A DNA stretch of 64,000 nucleotides from Takifugu bimaculatus (lineage: Eukaryota; Chordata; Actinopteri; Tetraodontiformes; Tetraodontidae). The position numbers and the translations under genes are program-made. The notes under the pieces are model-generated. The model made no database searches and was not told the DNA's origin. It saw only the letters and a list, made by a program, of their open reading frames with translations. The stretch is from assembly GCA_004026145.2 (NCBI GenBank), contig CP034986.1, forward strand, positions 17,970,933 through 18,034,932, given 5' to 3'. Below, piece after piece: positions 31,516 through 45,500 of the stretch (position 1 is its first letter; each line of letters opens with the position of its first letter).

Positions 31516-32850
31516 CTGTTATGATGATGACACTCAGCTTTATTTATCCATGAAATCATAGGAGACAGAGAAGTTAGTAAAGCTCCAGACCTGTCTTAAA
31601 GACATAAAGTCCTGGATGTCTTCAAATTTCCTCCTCCTTAACCCAGAAAAAACTGAGGTCATGGTGTTTGGTCCTGAACCTCTCAGGGATAGGTTAGATC
31701 ACATGATCACTCTAGATGGTATCTCATTAACATCTAGTCTCTCTGTGAGGAATCTAGGAGTAACTTTTGATCAAAATCTCTCCTTCAACTCACACATTAA
31801 ATTCATTTCTAGAAGTGCCTTTTTTCACCTGAGGAACATCACAACGATCAGGAAGCTGCTGATGCTGCATGATGCTGAAAAGTTAATTCATGCTTTTGTT
31901 ACTTCTAGGCTGGACTATTGTAATTCTTTTTAATCAGGGTGTCCAAACAACTCTTTAAGAAGCCTCCAGATGATCCAAAATGCTGCAGCCAGAGTTCTGA
32001 CAGGTATTGACAAAGGAGATCACATAACTCCTGTACTGGCGTCTCTTCATTGGCTGCCCGTTAAATTTAGAATAATTTTTAAAACCCTTCTTTTGACCTA
32101 CAAGGTCCTCAGAGGCCTAGCTCCATCCTACCTGGAGGAGCTAGTGATACCTTATCAGCCCAATAGACCGCTCCGCTCTCAGAATGCTGGTCTACTTGTG
32201 GTCCCCAGAGTCTCTAGAGGTAGAAGGGGGGCCGAGCATTTAGCTACCAGGCCCCCCTGCTATGGAACCAGCTCCCTGTCCAGGTACGGGAGGCTGACTC
32301 CATCGCTACTTTGAAGATCAGACTTAAAACCTACCTCTTTGAAAAAGCTTATTGTTACTAATTCTGTAGTTCCAGTTACTATCATAGACAGACAAATTAT
32401 CATACTTAGGGGGTCGTCTAATCATTAGGTCACATCTTAGCTATGCTGTTATAGGCTAAGACTGCCGGGGTCCGGAAACATGATCACCTGACAGGGCTCT
32501 ATCACCCCACTGGGTCATGGTTTCCTCTCCCCCTCCCTCTCCTTCTCCTTCTCCTTCTCCTTCTCCTTCTCCTTCTCCTCCTCTCCTCTCCTCTCCTCTC
32601 CTCTCCTCTCCTCTCCTCTCCTCTCCTCTCCTCTCCTCTCCTCTCCTCTCTCTCTTTACCCAGCCGGTCATCAGCAGGAGGGTCCCCCTACATGAGCCTG
32701 GTCCAGCTCAAGGTTTCTTCCTGTTAAAAAGGGGAGTTTTTCCCTGCCACTGTTGCTTGTCTGGGGTCAGGCCCTGGGATTCTGGAAAGCAGCTTGAAAC
32801 AATTTTGATTGTATAAGACGCTATATAAATAAAGATTGTAAAGATTGTAA
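31516..32850 (+). mobile_element. L2-type LINE, 5'-truncated copy with RT part
   Basis: It starts at the RT active site, where YADD has become YDDD (31,520-31,531). It continues with KSWMSSNFLLLNPEKTEVMV, SVRNLGVTFDQNLSF and LDYCNSF, and after a frameshift near 31,930 with AAARVLTGID and LHWLPVKFRIIFK. The 3' UTR holds a long pyrimidine array (32,522-32,655, first CTTCTC-type then CTCTC). The end is TATATAAATAAAGATTGTAA. Inactive. Confidence 0.85.
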
Positions 32851-35800
32851 ATGCAGAAGTCTTGAGAACATTTTGTCTCACTTCCATTTCTTTCCTTTTT
32901 CTGTGAGGTATAGGCAGTTCAAGAACATCTTATCAAGGACAAAAATTGAACCGAGTGAAATTCTTATTGAGCAAAAACAACAGTGGAGCAGCTGCAAGAA
33001 AAACTGGTTTGGTAGGTTGCAGATACTTCACTGCAGGGACAAATTGGCTTTTTATTGTGTTTGTGGAGACTTTTAATCTATAATAAACATATAGAGAGAT
33101 GTTTTCACCCTCTTGTGAATTCCCCAATTCATCCATAGGATTGACACCCAGAGCATTTTTGCCTTTAAAACATTTTATTTTTTCCATTTACTACCACTTT
33201 TCTCCAAGACCTGAATGATTTTTATTGCTTGTGTACAGTATTTCAGCTCCAGTTAAAATGATGCTCTTTCATCCTGCTTCAGTATAATAGTCTCAGACCT
33301 TGTGAAATAAAATATAGATTTTTTTTCTCTTGCATCACCTTAGTGGGAGCCATTAATATATGAATGCATGTATGAATACTCTCTGAATGAAAAGGGTATT
33401 CATACACAGAATATTTGAATCTGTAATGAACACAAAAACAAGCAGTCATTGAGGGGGATGTCAGAGGGAGTCAGCTGCCCTGATAAGGCATTCTGTGCAT
33501 TTGGGGTTCAGTATCTTGCTCAAAGGTATATCGGCAGTCCTATGGAAGTGGGCTAGCATCTGTCCTTATACCACTTTCCAACTTTGGTCCACAACCAGGA
33601 CTTGAAACAGAAACTCTCCCAGCCGACTACTAAAATAAACCTTCCTCATACCAGGTAATTAAAAATGTGTCCAAGGATTGATTCAGGTCTGGATTGATTC
33701 ATGACCGGGCAGCATTTTGTTGTTGATGTCCATATCTTATTTCAGAACCAGTTCAGTACCAGTCAGCACCAGTTCATAGTCATGTCTTTTTACGGGAGGA
33801 TATCAGGGGCTCAAATGAGGACATGAAGGCTTCTAGATATGTCAGAAGAACTCTTTTTTATCAAAAACATGTAGTCATTTAGCATTGATGATCAGTTTTG
33901 CATCCATCCACACTTTAAGGTAATGCAGTAATGACATCATATAAGGTCACATTTAAACACACCTCTGCCTCTTAATTTTTTTAACACCACCTGTCTTACT
34001 GTTTGACAGTGTGCTATAGGCAAAGGAAATCATAATTAAGTGAGCTTTCAAGATAAATTAGTGGAAGAACTTCATGAAACTTGGTGAAAGCAGCCTCGGT
34101 CTGAGAAAATAATCCTGCCCGGGTGTGGGCCCATTAGCAATTCCTCATAATGACAAATCAAAGTACACTTGAAAAGGAGTGCCAACCCATCATTTCATAC
34201 ATTTAAATGTTAAAGCCAGCTCTCTGATAGCTTCTTCAGGCCAGTGGGTGTGTAGATGTAATGCATTGAAAAGATGTTTAAAATGCAGCATCATATACAC
34301 TCTTTTTTAATGCATTACTCTCCTGAGTAGCCATGGACCTTGTCCTCCTCTTTTTTTCTTGTCTTGTGTCTATAAACTTTCCTCCATGTGTTCTGCCTGT
34401 CCCTTATTTCATGCTTCCTGTTCACTACAGTATAATAGAGTAAGTGGCCCATATAAACCTGCCTGCAGCTCCCTGCGGATGCAGCTGGTCTTTTTTTCCT
34501 CCATCTCAACCTTATTACTAATCTCGATTACAGCAGACAACTCCCTCTGCTCCCCGTGGATGCCCACTTTAAAGTATTCGGGAGGCACAGTCCAGTAAAA
34601 CAAGAATCCTGAGCCTCCTGGAGATGGTCTAATATTTGCTCGCTCTACCTTACTTATTTTTATTTTCCATCTCCTGTGGGTGATCCGATTAGAACCGTTG
34701 AGTGACAGCAGAAACCTTGAACACAGTTGTAATAGAGGTGTTGGTATGAGGCAGAGGTACAGTAGACTGTGTGTGGTGGGGGAAAGTCAGTAGATGTAAG
34801 CAGCAAGATGTAAGCTGCTTTATGGCTGCCTTGTCAGCAAATTCGCTCAAAACCATTAAAGTTATGTGTCCACAGGCGGGCAGCTGTTCCACACATCTCA
34901 TATTATCTGCTACGAAAAATAAAAAACTTTACACAGGCTCCACAACATTTTGTATCAATAATAATGATGTCTTGATAATACAGCCTCTAAAACAAAGTTT
35001 CCCTTACATAATTGCATTTAATGTCAAATACTGAATACAGGCTAAAACTGATTAGAAGTCAATTCGACAAAGGGTTAGATAAATTCTTCTAAATTTTTTG
35101 GTGAGCCACAAAAACAGCTCCAGCAATGGTTGCCACACAGCAGGAAACACTTTAATGGATCACCAGCAAAGTGTGTCATCTTCTAATCATTTACATGGTG
35201 TTAATGTTAACTGCAATTATAATAAGACAGGACTGAGTTTCCCCCATTTTTAAGCGGTATATCTTTATGACTTTGAGTATCTAGTTTTCAAAAATTGTAT
35301 ATATTTAATTCTATGTCTGAAATCCATCTGTTTAGATTCACATGTTGAGAGTCATTCTAATTTATAACATCACAAGCATGGTGTTTAGTAACGTCCCGTT
35401 AGAAATTCTGAAATGAATTCTTACATGGCATTCAACACTGTCAGATGTCCTGTACACTGGATCTTTGTTACTCAGGTGTAGGTTGAATGGTGACCTGCTC
35501 AGACGGGATTTGAAAGGAACACATTTAACTGTGTTCAGCTCTGGTTTGACTCACTGCAGCAGTCTTGTTTGCAGTTTCCTCCCACAGTCCAAAGAAGTAC
35601 ATTTAACAGATTAATTGCCTTTAGGTTTGTCTGCTTAAAGGTCTAATCCGGCATGTAAAATGTTAAATATTGGATCCATTCAGCTTCGTGTAAATGACAA
35701 AGGAGTAAAGTCCAACAAACAACCCTGCTGTCATATAGTGATTTGGAATTATTGTAATTTAAAAGACCCGTAATTCATTCATTCATTCCTCGTGGAGAAA

Positions 35801-37260
35801 GCTGGTACTGGTCTTTGCAGCTGGTACATGAAAGTTATAAATTTCCTAGGTGTTAATTATAGATCACCAAGAATAACTTGTAAAGATTAATCAAAAACAG
35901 CATCTCCCAGGTACATTCACATCATCTCACAGTGCCAAAATCACCAACAATAACCAGAAAGAGCCTCATTATCAATGTGCAACTCCGATTAAAAAAAAAG
36001 TGATTGACTAAGCCAGCTTTAATAAAGGTGCTATAATGAAAAAAATAAACTGTTGAAAGGTCCATGCTCAGAGTGAATATGAAGGCACTGTGCACCTTGA
36101 CAACATAAAACAATTGACTGAACAAAGGGATAGCAAGAATGAAGAGACAAAAACAGCAGTTAAAATCAATTTTCCAACTATGATTAATTATGTGCAGAAA
36201 CTTCCCTGTTTTGGGAGAGCCAGCCAATGCAGGCTATCTTCCCTCTTCACCTCCCTTTGTCTCTGCATCACACAGAGATGCATCTTTCTCTCCTCTTTCT
36301 CCTCCCCTCTGCTTCATTTACTCCCCATGGTTCACATGAGATTGATGGCGCTCTTCTCTGATTGTGGTAATTATCTCTGTAATGCTGCTGCGATTAGGCA
36401 CAACAGCCCCACAAGTTGTGAAAGGGGGCCAAGGCCAGATTGCCCTTCATCGGCCTCTTAAAGCATGCTGGGAGAAGCTTATTGAGCAGGTCTTCAACGA
36501 CCGCAGATGATGGTGACAACTGATGTGTCAAGATGGAGGCCGGGGAGGCTTTGTATGGATGCTGGTTGTTTGTCAGGTAGTGGTGCAGATGAAATGCCCT
36601 CCTTTGAGTTTTTCTTAGTCGTCCTAAAGTTAAGGTTAAGCGTGTGGCCAAAAACCACCAACATGTGCTCTGCTCTTGTATTCATGTTTGACACATCAAA
36701 TCCATGACCCAGAGGGAGATTCAGCAGGAATCACAGTGGACAAAGACCTGTGACCAGGATAATGTCTGGGTGAAGGTTCACGTTCATGACTCATAAGCCC
36801 TCTTAGCACATTTCTGCTCAAACATGTCCGTATAGGCACTGTGGGAGGTAGAGGTGATTGGTGTTGCTGTGAATCTTAATGTGATGTCACAAAGGACAAA
36901 ACAAAAAATAATCTCTGCAGTTTACTCGGTGCAGTAAAGCTGCCCTCCCATCAGGAGGAGGCAGAAAACTGACTGAAAATGAGATCAGCCTTAGGTTTCT
37001 GCCCGAGTTCATTTACAGGGAGTTAAGACACGGGCTGTCAGTGAAATGTTGTTTGGCTTGTCACTTGGTTGCCACGTCTCATCAGCCTGTTCTAAGCCCA
37101 TAGTAACAATGGGGACTTACGCAGAATTCACCGCGGGAACTAACATGTCCACAGAAACTAAGATGTCTCTGAAACTCTTGCCTCAAGCTTATCCCAGCTG
37201 CCCTCAGGCAAGAGAAGTGGTACATGTCACCAGCTCATCTCAGTGCTAACATAAAACAGC
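32851..37260. other. non-coding, mostly unique sequence with SINE scraps
   Basis: No coding frame with a recognisable domain. About 33,478-33,640 resembles a reversed tRNA-type SINE (GGTTCAGTATCTTGCTCAAAG). About 35,575-35,640 resembles a forward SINE body (TTTCCTCCCACAGTCCAAAG). Parts such as 34,080-34,170 and 36,330-36,460 have the even, low-repeat look of conserved non-coding elements, but conservation cannot be judged from one sequence. Confidence 0.4.
35575..35640 (+). mobile_element. SINE body fragment
   Basis: GTTTCCTCCCACAGTCCAAA followed by a degraded TTAATTGCCTTTAGG. This is the body of a widespread fish SINE. The tRNA head is not seen. Confidence 0.4.
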
Positions 37261-37385
37261 AAACAACCATCCACACACATTCACACCTAAGGTCAATTTA
37301 GAGTCACTAATTAACCTATCCCCCATGAGGGGAATTCAGACCCAGAACCATCTTGCTGGGAGGTGATCGTGCTAATGATGTTGGA
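37261..37385 (-). mobile_element. tRNA-type SINE remnant
   Basis: The plus strand reads CACATTCACACCTAAGGTCA, then TTTAGAGTCACTAATTAACC. After a shortened middle comes GACCCAGAACCATCTTGCTG and GGAGGTGATCGTGCTAATGA, the reverse complement of a degraded tRNA-like head with A-box-like TTAGCACGATC. It is the same family as the fragments at 35.6 and 50.2 kb. Confidence 0.55.
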
Positions 37386-39819
37386 GGTACAAAAAAAAAG
37401 CTCTGTACCTCTACATTTTGACACCATGAGCCCACATTAGTGAATCCAAACTGGCAGCCATTCTGCCTAATGAAATTATGCCAGCAACATCAAGAATGGT
37501 TTCGGCGCTCTGCAGCAAAGCTTTTTAACGAAGGCCATGTCAAGCTGCACCACTCTGCCCCACAGGCTCTGAAAAAACAGACCTAAACTGCGGTGAATAC
37601 CAAATCTCAAAACTGCATGTGGTGGAAGTTTATCAAACACAACATGGATAAACTTCACCTGAGGTTGCTGCTATGCTAATTTATTCCTTAAGACTGCTCT
37701 GAGGAGTTTATCTTTATGGTTACATTGATATTACACTATCTGGCACCTCAGGACATTTAAATGTCATTCTTTTATTTATATTGTGTTTCTGTATTTTCTT
37801 TTATTGTTCCCCTTTATACTCTTGGTCTATCTTAAAGAATTCAGCCTCCTCATTTGAATGCAAGCAGTCAGGTTGTGTTTTCATGCTTTTTCCTTCTGTA
37901 TCAGAGCAATGGCTTTCAACTTGTAATATGCGCCTCCCCAGGGGTACCAGAGAGGTTCAAAGGTGGTGTTTTAAGAAAATATATAGCAGAGGAAATACTT
38001 TTAAACATCTGGATAGCCAGTAGGCCAGAATGGAAAGAATTCTACTGAATAGGCCTACATATAGACAAAAAAGGATTTTTCAGTGAGCAGAAAGTGCAAT
38101 AATTATGATGATGATTGTTTGTGTTTGGGGTTTGTTGTGCAGCCTCTGCTTGGGCTCCACAGCCACAGTGGGTTGTCTGCAAATAGGTACTAGCAAATGA
38201 CAGCATGGGACCACCTGAACGCTGGTGTCATTTTGATTCCAAAGGTATCAAGTGAGGGTTTTTTTTTTTTTTTTTCGGAGTGGAAAGGATTGTTCTTTGT
38301 AGATTATTTGTTACAAAGTTACATAAATTGCAGCTGTACAGTAATGTAGAACCCTAAACACAAAGCCACTGATGAATCTTGGGACACAGCATTAAGAATT
38401 GCTAAGGCAGGTAAATAAAAACAACATTAGGGAAATATGACTCCTCCCTCTACTCTGCAGTTGTTCACATCCATATTATTTTAGGAGAATGTTATTCTTT
38501 AAAAGATCCTGCAGAGTAGCATCATTTTTTATGACCTCAGAGTGACCTTCAGACTGACATGACATGACATTTTTGCTGATAACTATTTTTCTTATACATG
38601 CTCGAATCACATCTCTTTCTTTGTGGTGCACATTTTCATTTTCTTAATGCTAGACTGCCCACCTGAAACCACAGAAATTCTTTTTTTAAAAATGTAAACA
38701 AACATTATAAATTAGCTAAAGCATCCAGTCAACATATAGGTACATTGAACTTAAATGCCCATACAATGAAATGCATAACAAATGTTAAACTATTCTGCGG
38801 AGCATTACAGCGAGCTAAGTTTAGCCGTATTTGGATTTAAAGATGTCTGGCGGCTGAATTCCTCCATTGTTACTCCTTGCCAACAATTGGAATCTAAGGA
38901 AGCAGATACATTTAAGGCGCAGCCAAGAGTGAAAGTGATAATCAGCAATGTTCCTAACTGTGATCTGATATTACAGGGGTCTCACCAAGCTAATAACTAA
39001 ACACTCTTGGTTGGCAAGAGATTCTGGCAATGCTGTTCAGGCTTTTTTGAAAGTTCCACTGGAAACTTATTGTAGGCGTCACATTGTTGACTAGGAAGAA
39101 TTATGTAAATATGGATCTTAGCTGCAGCTTAAATTTCCATTGATATTTCGCCATTTTAATAGTAATGGGTTGACTTTTTTTGCTTTATATTGAACCTCCA
39201 ATCTTGAAGGTATTCAAAGAAACGCATTATACGGCATGAAAAACAACTACATGTTAATCAAGTACAATTAAACTGCATATAAGAAAAACATGCATTTATT
39301 CTCAATTTTAGGCAATACGTTGCCTTCACCTTGCCTTTTGGTACTGAACCCTTCAACCTCACAATGAAGATACATGCGATACTCATACACTGATGAGCTC
39401 GTGGTACATTAACAGGCGTGCATGAGGCGCGTGCAGATAAAGGTACAATGCAATAGTGAAACATGTCTACTCTAAATTTAACATATACAAACTCGCACAG
39501 CTCCCAGAGTCTTTCAAGCTCGGGGGAAAGAAGAACAATCATTTAAGGAGTGAGTGTGAGCTGCACGAGTCAAGACGAGTTCAGAGTCAGCACCCGTATA
39601 TTTGAGAGCAAACATAAAGCACTGCCCAACACGTAGAAGGAAGGACATTTTAACTAAAAAGATGGTTTGATAACAGGAATGATGATTATGTAATTAAAAA
39701 AAGACATTTAGTAAGGTCACGCTTGCACCGTCAATTCCAAACTGAACATTTCTTTTGAGAAGTGTCAATGCGAGCTTATACAGACATCAGCCTGGCAGGA
39801 GGCACCATGACGCGGCACC

Positions 39820-39871
<52 letters not shown>

Positions 39872-41449
39872 AAGTAGGAAAAATAAGATCAATCCATGGA
39901 TTTAATCCGGCTTGATACAATGACATTATGTCCGTAATTAAAAAGAAGATTAATAGCTTCTTTAAAATGTGACCTACACAGAGGGCAGAGTAGAGAGCTG
40001 AATCTGTAAACACTAGTCTGCACAAACATCCTCTTTGTTCGGTGTACACTAAAGCTTTTAATTAATGGGGAGCATTTCCACGGTCTGGGTGCACCATGGG
40101 TTACACATATAACTGTTACATCAGCGTTATGAATTCTATCAATGATAATTCTTAATATTAAACTCTAGAGTAGACTCTAAATGAAGATGCATTAGGGTGG
40201 AAAGTAAAAGAACATATAAAACAGTAAAATCTTCTGTATTGTTTGTGGGAGCTAAGTCCTAAACTCTTATGCTCATTTAAGTGGATAAACTCTGACTAGA
40301 TCTGGAATACTGACTTTCCCTGAATAATCTTATATAGTCAATTTATTGGAACATTTTTTTCAATGTATCTTTTTGTGGAAAAACTGAAAATGTAATATCG
40401 ATCTGTGTCTTCTCTTTGGTATTGTTCTGGTAGTCTGGGGACTCCTGTCCTGTATTTAAATAAAATAATTCATTTGGTATCGAACATGCATTCCTGTTAA
40501 TGTAGAATGTCTGAACCATTTAAATGTGTGTTGTGAACCATTTAAATGTTGTGTCACTCACTCACCCTTTTGATCATCAAGTTCTAAACTATTCAATACT
40601 TCCTGAAGATTCCTAAATGAAATCGTGAGGAAGCCTGAGATCCGAGGTCCAGACCCTTCACAGGCGTTATGCACCTCCATGTACATAAAGACTTTGTTCC
40701 TTTAATTAATCACACAAATACTAGTTAATCTGTCCCAGAATGGCAGAGAAGTGATTCAGATGATTGAAAAATCAACCCTTGTTGTGTTTGTTGTCTCTGC
40801 ACAAAAATATGGTTACCGGTACTTGGACACAATTTTGTTAAATAAATAATGGCTGTTGAACGTGAGCACATAGTACAAACTCTCGAACACTATTCCATCC
40901 CTTTATTTAGTACAGATCCTGAGCTTACTTAAGAATAAAGCTCATTACCGCAAATCGTTTTATGTTACAGTCACCAAATATCAGAAGGTGTTAAATGCTA
41001 CACTAATTAAGTCATTTAAATGGAATAGGTTTGGGTGTCAAAAATGCTAAGGTTATTAACAGTCATCAAATGAGTTGATGAGCAGGTAGTTAAGCCCCAC
41101 AGGTTTTGTTCCGCTCCTTTTGCACAGTTAAAAATGCATCATAGATTTATTTTATCACACTTCCAGCAAAACCCCCAAGTCATCAGTGCAATGAAAATAG
41201 TAGGAACTCTGCCGAATATTCAAAACCATGAATTATCTTTTAGTTTCCCTTTGTCACAATTTAAGAGGTGGTAAGATGATATATGTGGGTCCTTGGTTAA
41301 ATAGATGCAGGAAATGATTTAGTCTGGGTAAAAATAAGAAGCTGGCCCTTATGTTTGTCCATATGATCAATTATAGAGGTCTCATATAGAAAGACAAAAG
41401 AGATTCCATCACAGTTAATAAGCCAAATTATTGTTATATATAATTTATA
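37386..41449. other. non-coding, AT-rich sequence
   Basis: No recognisable gene or large element. It contains a T run near 38,262 and a poly-C plus (CA)n microsatellite at 39,818-39,868. Confidence 0.5.
39818..39868. repeat. poly-C plus (CA)n microsatellite
   Basis: About 19 C followed by about 15 CA units, the same layout as the repeat at 1.62 kb. Confidence 0.95.
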
Positions 41450-42545
41450 TACACTGCCTGGACACATTGCTTGTTAAGACAAATAGCTAATCAGCTGATC
41501 ACATGGCCACCTCAATACAGTTTATTTATGTCTGGCAAGTTCAAACAAAGCATCAGAATCGGGAGGGAAGAGGATTTAAATTACTTTGAATAGGGCGTTA
41601 TTGGCAGGTTGGTCTGAGTATTTCAGAAACTGCGATTGGGAAACTGGGATTTCCACACCAACCTCTCTAGGGGTTACAGAGAATGGTCCCAAAAAGGGAA
41701 AATATCCAGTGAGTTTTGATGAAAAGCCCTTGTTGATGTGAGAGGTCAGAGGAGAATGGCCAGACTGGTTGGAGATGATAGAAAGACAGCAGTTACTCAG
41801 ATTGTTATAACCAAGCCATGCAGAATAGCCTCTCTGAACACAGAACACGTGGAACCTTGAAGAAGATGGGCTACTAGCATCAGAAGACCACTCTAGCTTC
41901 CACTGTGGTCAGCAAAGAACAGGAAAATGAAGCTACAATTGGCACAGACTCACCAAACTGGACAATAGAAGACTGTAAAAATATTACCTGGTCTGTGGAG
42001 TCTTGTAACATGCAGATGACTGAGGCACAATTTGGCATAAACAAGCTGCCAGCATGGATCCATCCTGCCTTGTATCAACGGTTCAGGCTGCTGCTGGTAT
42101 AAAGGTGTGGGGGAGACTTTCTCGGCCCACTTTGGGCCCCTCAGTACCAACCGAGCATGGTCTAAGCTCTGCAGCCTACCTGAGTATTGATGCTGACCAC
42201 TTCCATCCCTTTATGACCCCAGTGGACCATCTGCTGATGGCTGCTTCCAGCAGGATGGTGCACCATGTCACCAAGCTCAGATCACCTCAAACATGACAAT
42301 AAGTTAATTTAGCCCGAAAAAGGTTCACACAGTCACCGGATCTGAATACAACAGAGTACCTTTTTGATTTGTTGGAAGAGTCACATCATAGACGTGCAGC
42401 CAACAAATCCACAGCAACTGCATGATGCCATCATGACAATATGGATCCAAATGCCTGAGGAACATTTAAAACAGCAGTTCTGAAGGCAAAAGGGGGTCCA
42501 ACTGATTGTTATCAAGGTGTACCTAAAACATTGTATATATATATA
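41450..42545 (+). pseudogene. Tc1/mariner-type transposon with broken transposase
   Basis: The nucleotide sequence follows a common fish Tc1-like element: GGAATGGTCCC-type and AGCATGGATCCATCCTGCCT text, then GGACCATCTGCTGATGGCTG, CAGGATGGTGCACCATGTCA, the DDE-region phrase TCACCGGATCTGAATACAAC (QSPDLNTTEYLFDLL in translation), and GGCAAAAGGGGGTCCAACTG with the terminal GGTGTACCTAA. The reading frame is cut by many stops and shifts. The terminal repeats are eroded: the left end has only TATACACTGCCTGG and the right end runs into a TA repeat. It is an old, dead copy. Confidence 0.65.
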
Positions 42546-45500
42546 TTTCTTGCCTTAAAAATGAATTTCGCTTAAAAGTTTTTTCCAACATGGCATCAAC
42601 AGTGAGACTCTTTTGCTTATTGCCATTGTTCTCTCTGCTGACTTAATTCTCTACCACTTTCACATCTTGTTTTTGACTTTCGCTGATGGAAAAACTAGCT
42701 TCTGGTTGCTCCCTTTTTTCATCTTCTTCCCAACAGTGCAATTATACATGAGAAACAATGCTGCTACAAAAGTTTTTCAATGGTAACACAAGAAAAAATC
42801 AGCTAAGGCGATCGACCAGCATCAATATGCCTCACATGAGGAAGTGACCAGCTGTAACTTACATTGACATTTTCAAGTATTCCGTCCTGTCATTGGGAGC
42901 TAATGGCAGAGCAGTGCAATAAAAGTAGTGAAGCCTGCCAGTATTTATAAAATGGAATGGTGAGTTGTGTGCACTCAGGAGGCAGTGTACTTTTATGAAG
43001 GCAGACATAATGAGTCTCAGCCAGTCAGCTCGTGCTAATTGCCACAGCTACTCTTTAAAGTATTACTTCACCTGAAGCCCAGTGCATCTAAAGAAGGAGC
43101 AATGTGTGTTTGGCCTGAACATGATCAGACGTCACAATCAAACTCCTAAAAGCATGACAACATGATATATACGACGACCTTTCACTTTGAAAAAAAAAAC
43201 AGTGGATCTGATCAATTGTTTTCTCAATGATCAAACACTTTAATAAAACATAACATGTTTGAAAGGATTTCATTGTGGTTTATGAATTGCATGGCAATAT
43301 ACAAAATATGTACATGTAGAATGTACATAATATTAACTATCTACTCAATGATTGACATGTTTGACCAAGCAGCACTAACAATTAAACTTTTTGAACTAAA
43401 AGAGTTACATCATCCACATAAAGACTGACCTTTCTGGTTTATGTTAGAAATAAATAAATTACTTTTTTTCAAACCAAAATGTGTTTAATTTGTAATGGAA
43501 TCTTACATATTCAATGAACTTTGTTAATTCCTCATTAGGATCGTTAAATATATTAAAAGCACACACTTTTAAATGCATAATGTTACAAGCCAACAACAGT
43601 AGTTAGCAGGCTTAGTTGAATCTGACAACTTTTTCAACACTTGACAGGAGCTCTTCATCAGGGCAAAATAGCAAAGCCATTTCTCAGGATAAGGATGCTC
43701 ATCAGTGATTGGGGTGGTTGTTTCTACACATAATACTAGATACACAGGTGGTACTTGGTTAGGAACGCAGTACCGATTCAAACTACGCACAACGTGCTGT
43801 TGTGCTGTGATGTTTGAAAAGATAGTCAATCTCAGTAAGAAGAGAGCTTATTTTTAACCATGCAGATATAAAATTACTGTAACTGTTCCATGTCGGCACT
43901 TGTGTTTTGGTGCTGAATAAAACCAATATTAGATAAGACACATAAACCACATATGCTACATAATGTGGCTATTACAAACTCATATAACTGACCTAAATGT
44001 AGTTTACCAATGTAGCAAATAATGTTTCTAGCCTCTGATGGCTGCTAGCCAGTAAAAACAATTCCCCCACCTGTTCCAGCAACCAATGCCACTGTAGCTT
44101 AACGGCAGCCAAATACCTTCATGCATGCCAGAACACTAATGGACTCCTGATCATGTGACTATTATGAGTAATATCACCGACATCCTACACACAGAACATA
44201 TGGCCCTTATGCTGGACCTCCATTTTCCCCCAGTATGGCTTTGGCTTCAATCAGGTCAGCAGCATCTTACAAGTATAAAGTTGTAATAACTCAATTTTCT
44301 GCCCTTCTTTGAACACCACATGAACAGAATCCCATAATAACTTCATTTCCAACATGAAAGGATTTATGGCTGTGTGGGGAGACGGACGGCAGGCACGCTG
44401 CTCTTTTGTCTTTTCAAAAAAAAAATTGTTCTCATCACTTCCCTCTTAGTTTGGCTCCAATCGGAAGGCGGTTAAAAACAAAATCACATTTGCCGTTTCA
44501 GACAGAACTAGGATACAGCACAGAACAGCCAGGACAGAGGGGAGTTCAGACAGTCTATTTTTTATCATGCTTGGCATGTTCAAGACATGGGAAAGAATGT
44601 TCATTCAAGACAGTAAAATATGATTTATTATTCATTTCACATTGAATTATTATGCATAACCTGCAATATAGCGTGACTCAATCAGCACCACGGACAGCAA
44701 CATTATTCAGCCCTTCGGACCTCTGTGCTTCTTTGAATTGTACACTGAAAAAAGCTAATGTTTCCATACCAAAAAGGTGGAGGAAAACTACACCACATGA
44801 AAATGAATTAATACTTTGGCTGGTTTTATATCTTTTAGTTATTTTAACCTAAATTCTATAGTGCGTGACATGACAAATATTATCACTAGTCTAGGTGGCA
44901 GTGGATTCTAGCATTTTGATTGCTTAAATGCGTGTTAAATTTAAAATGTAAGTGTTTTAATCTCGACCGAGATGCTGCTCCAGGATCTCTGAAACATTCA
45001 TAGTTATTAATATTTACATAACTGCTGTACACATATATGTATATAGGCTGGGAAAGGGAAAATGAAATGACCAAAGTTGATTAATTTTCAATACCTTGCT
45101 CAGAATTAGCTGCAGAGCAATGACCATATTCTTTTGCATCGTGTTCTAATGAAGTATTCATACATACCCCTAAAGTTAGACATTACAAGCATTTTCCTAA
45201 AAAGGATCAGCTGCTACCTTCGTCTCACACTGCTTATTACACTCTAATTACAGTGCAGGTGAAATCCTCTGCAGACCTGCCCCTCACGTTCATGTCACAT
45301 GAGGCTGCAGATGATAAATGTTATCACAGTACTAATGACTGTTTTCTTTATCTTTCTTTCACTCAATAGGCTTAACATATTTAACAACTTTATCTGACAA
45401 ATGGAGGCTTCTGCCCACTATTAACAAATGTAGCAACGTTTCTGTCATTCTTCCAATCACCCATTTCTCTGATAAATTAAGGCAACAGCCTGTATGTCTA

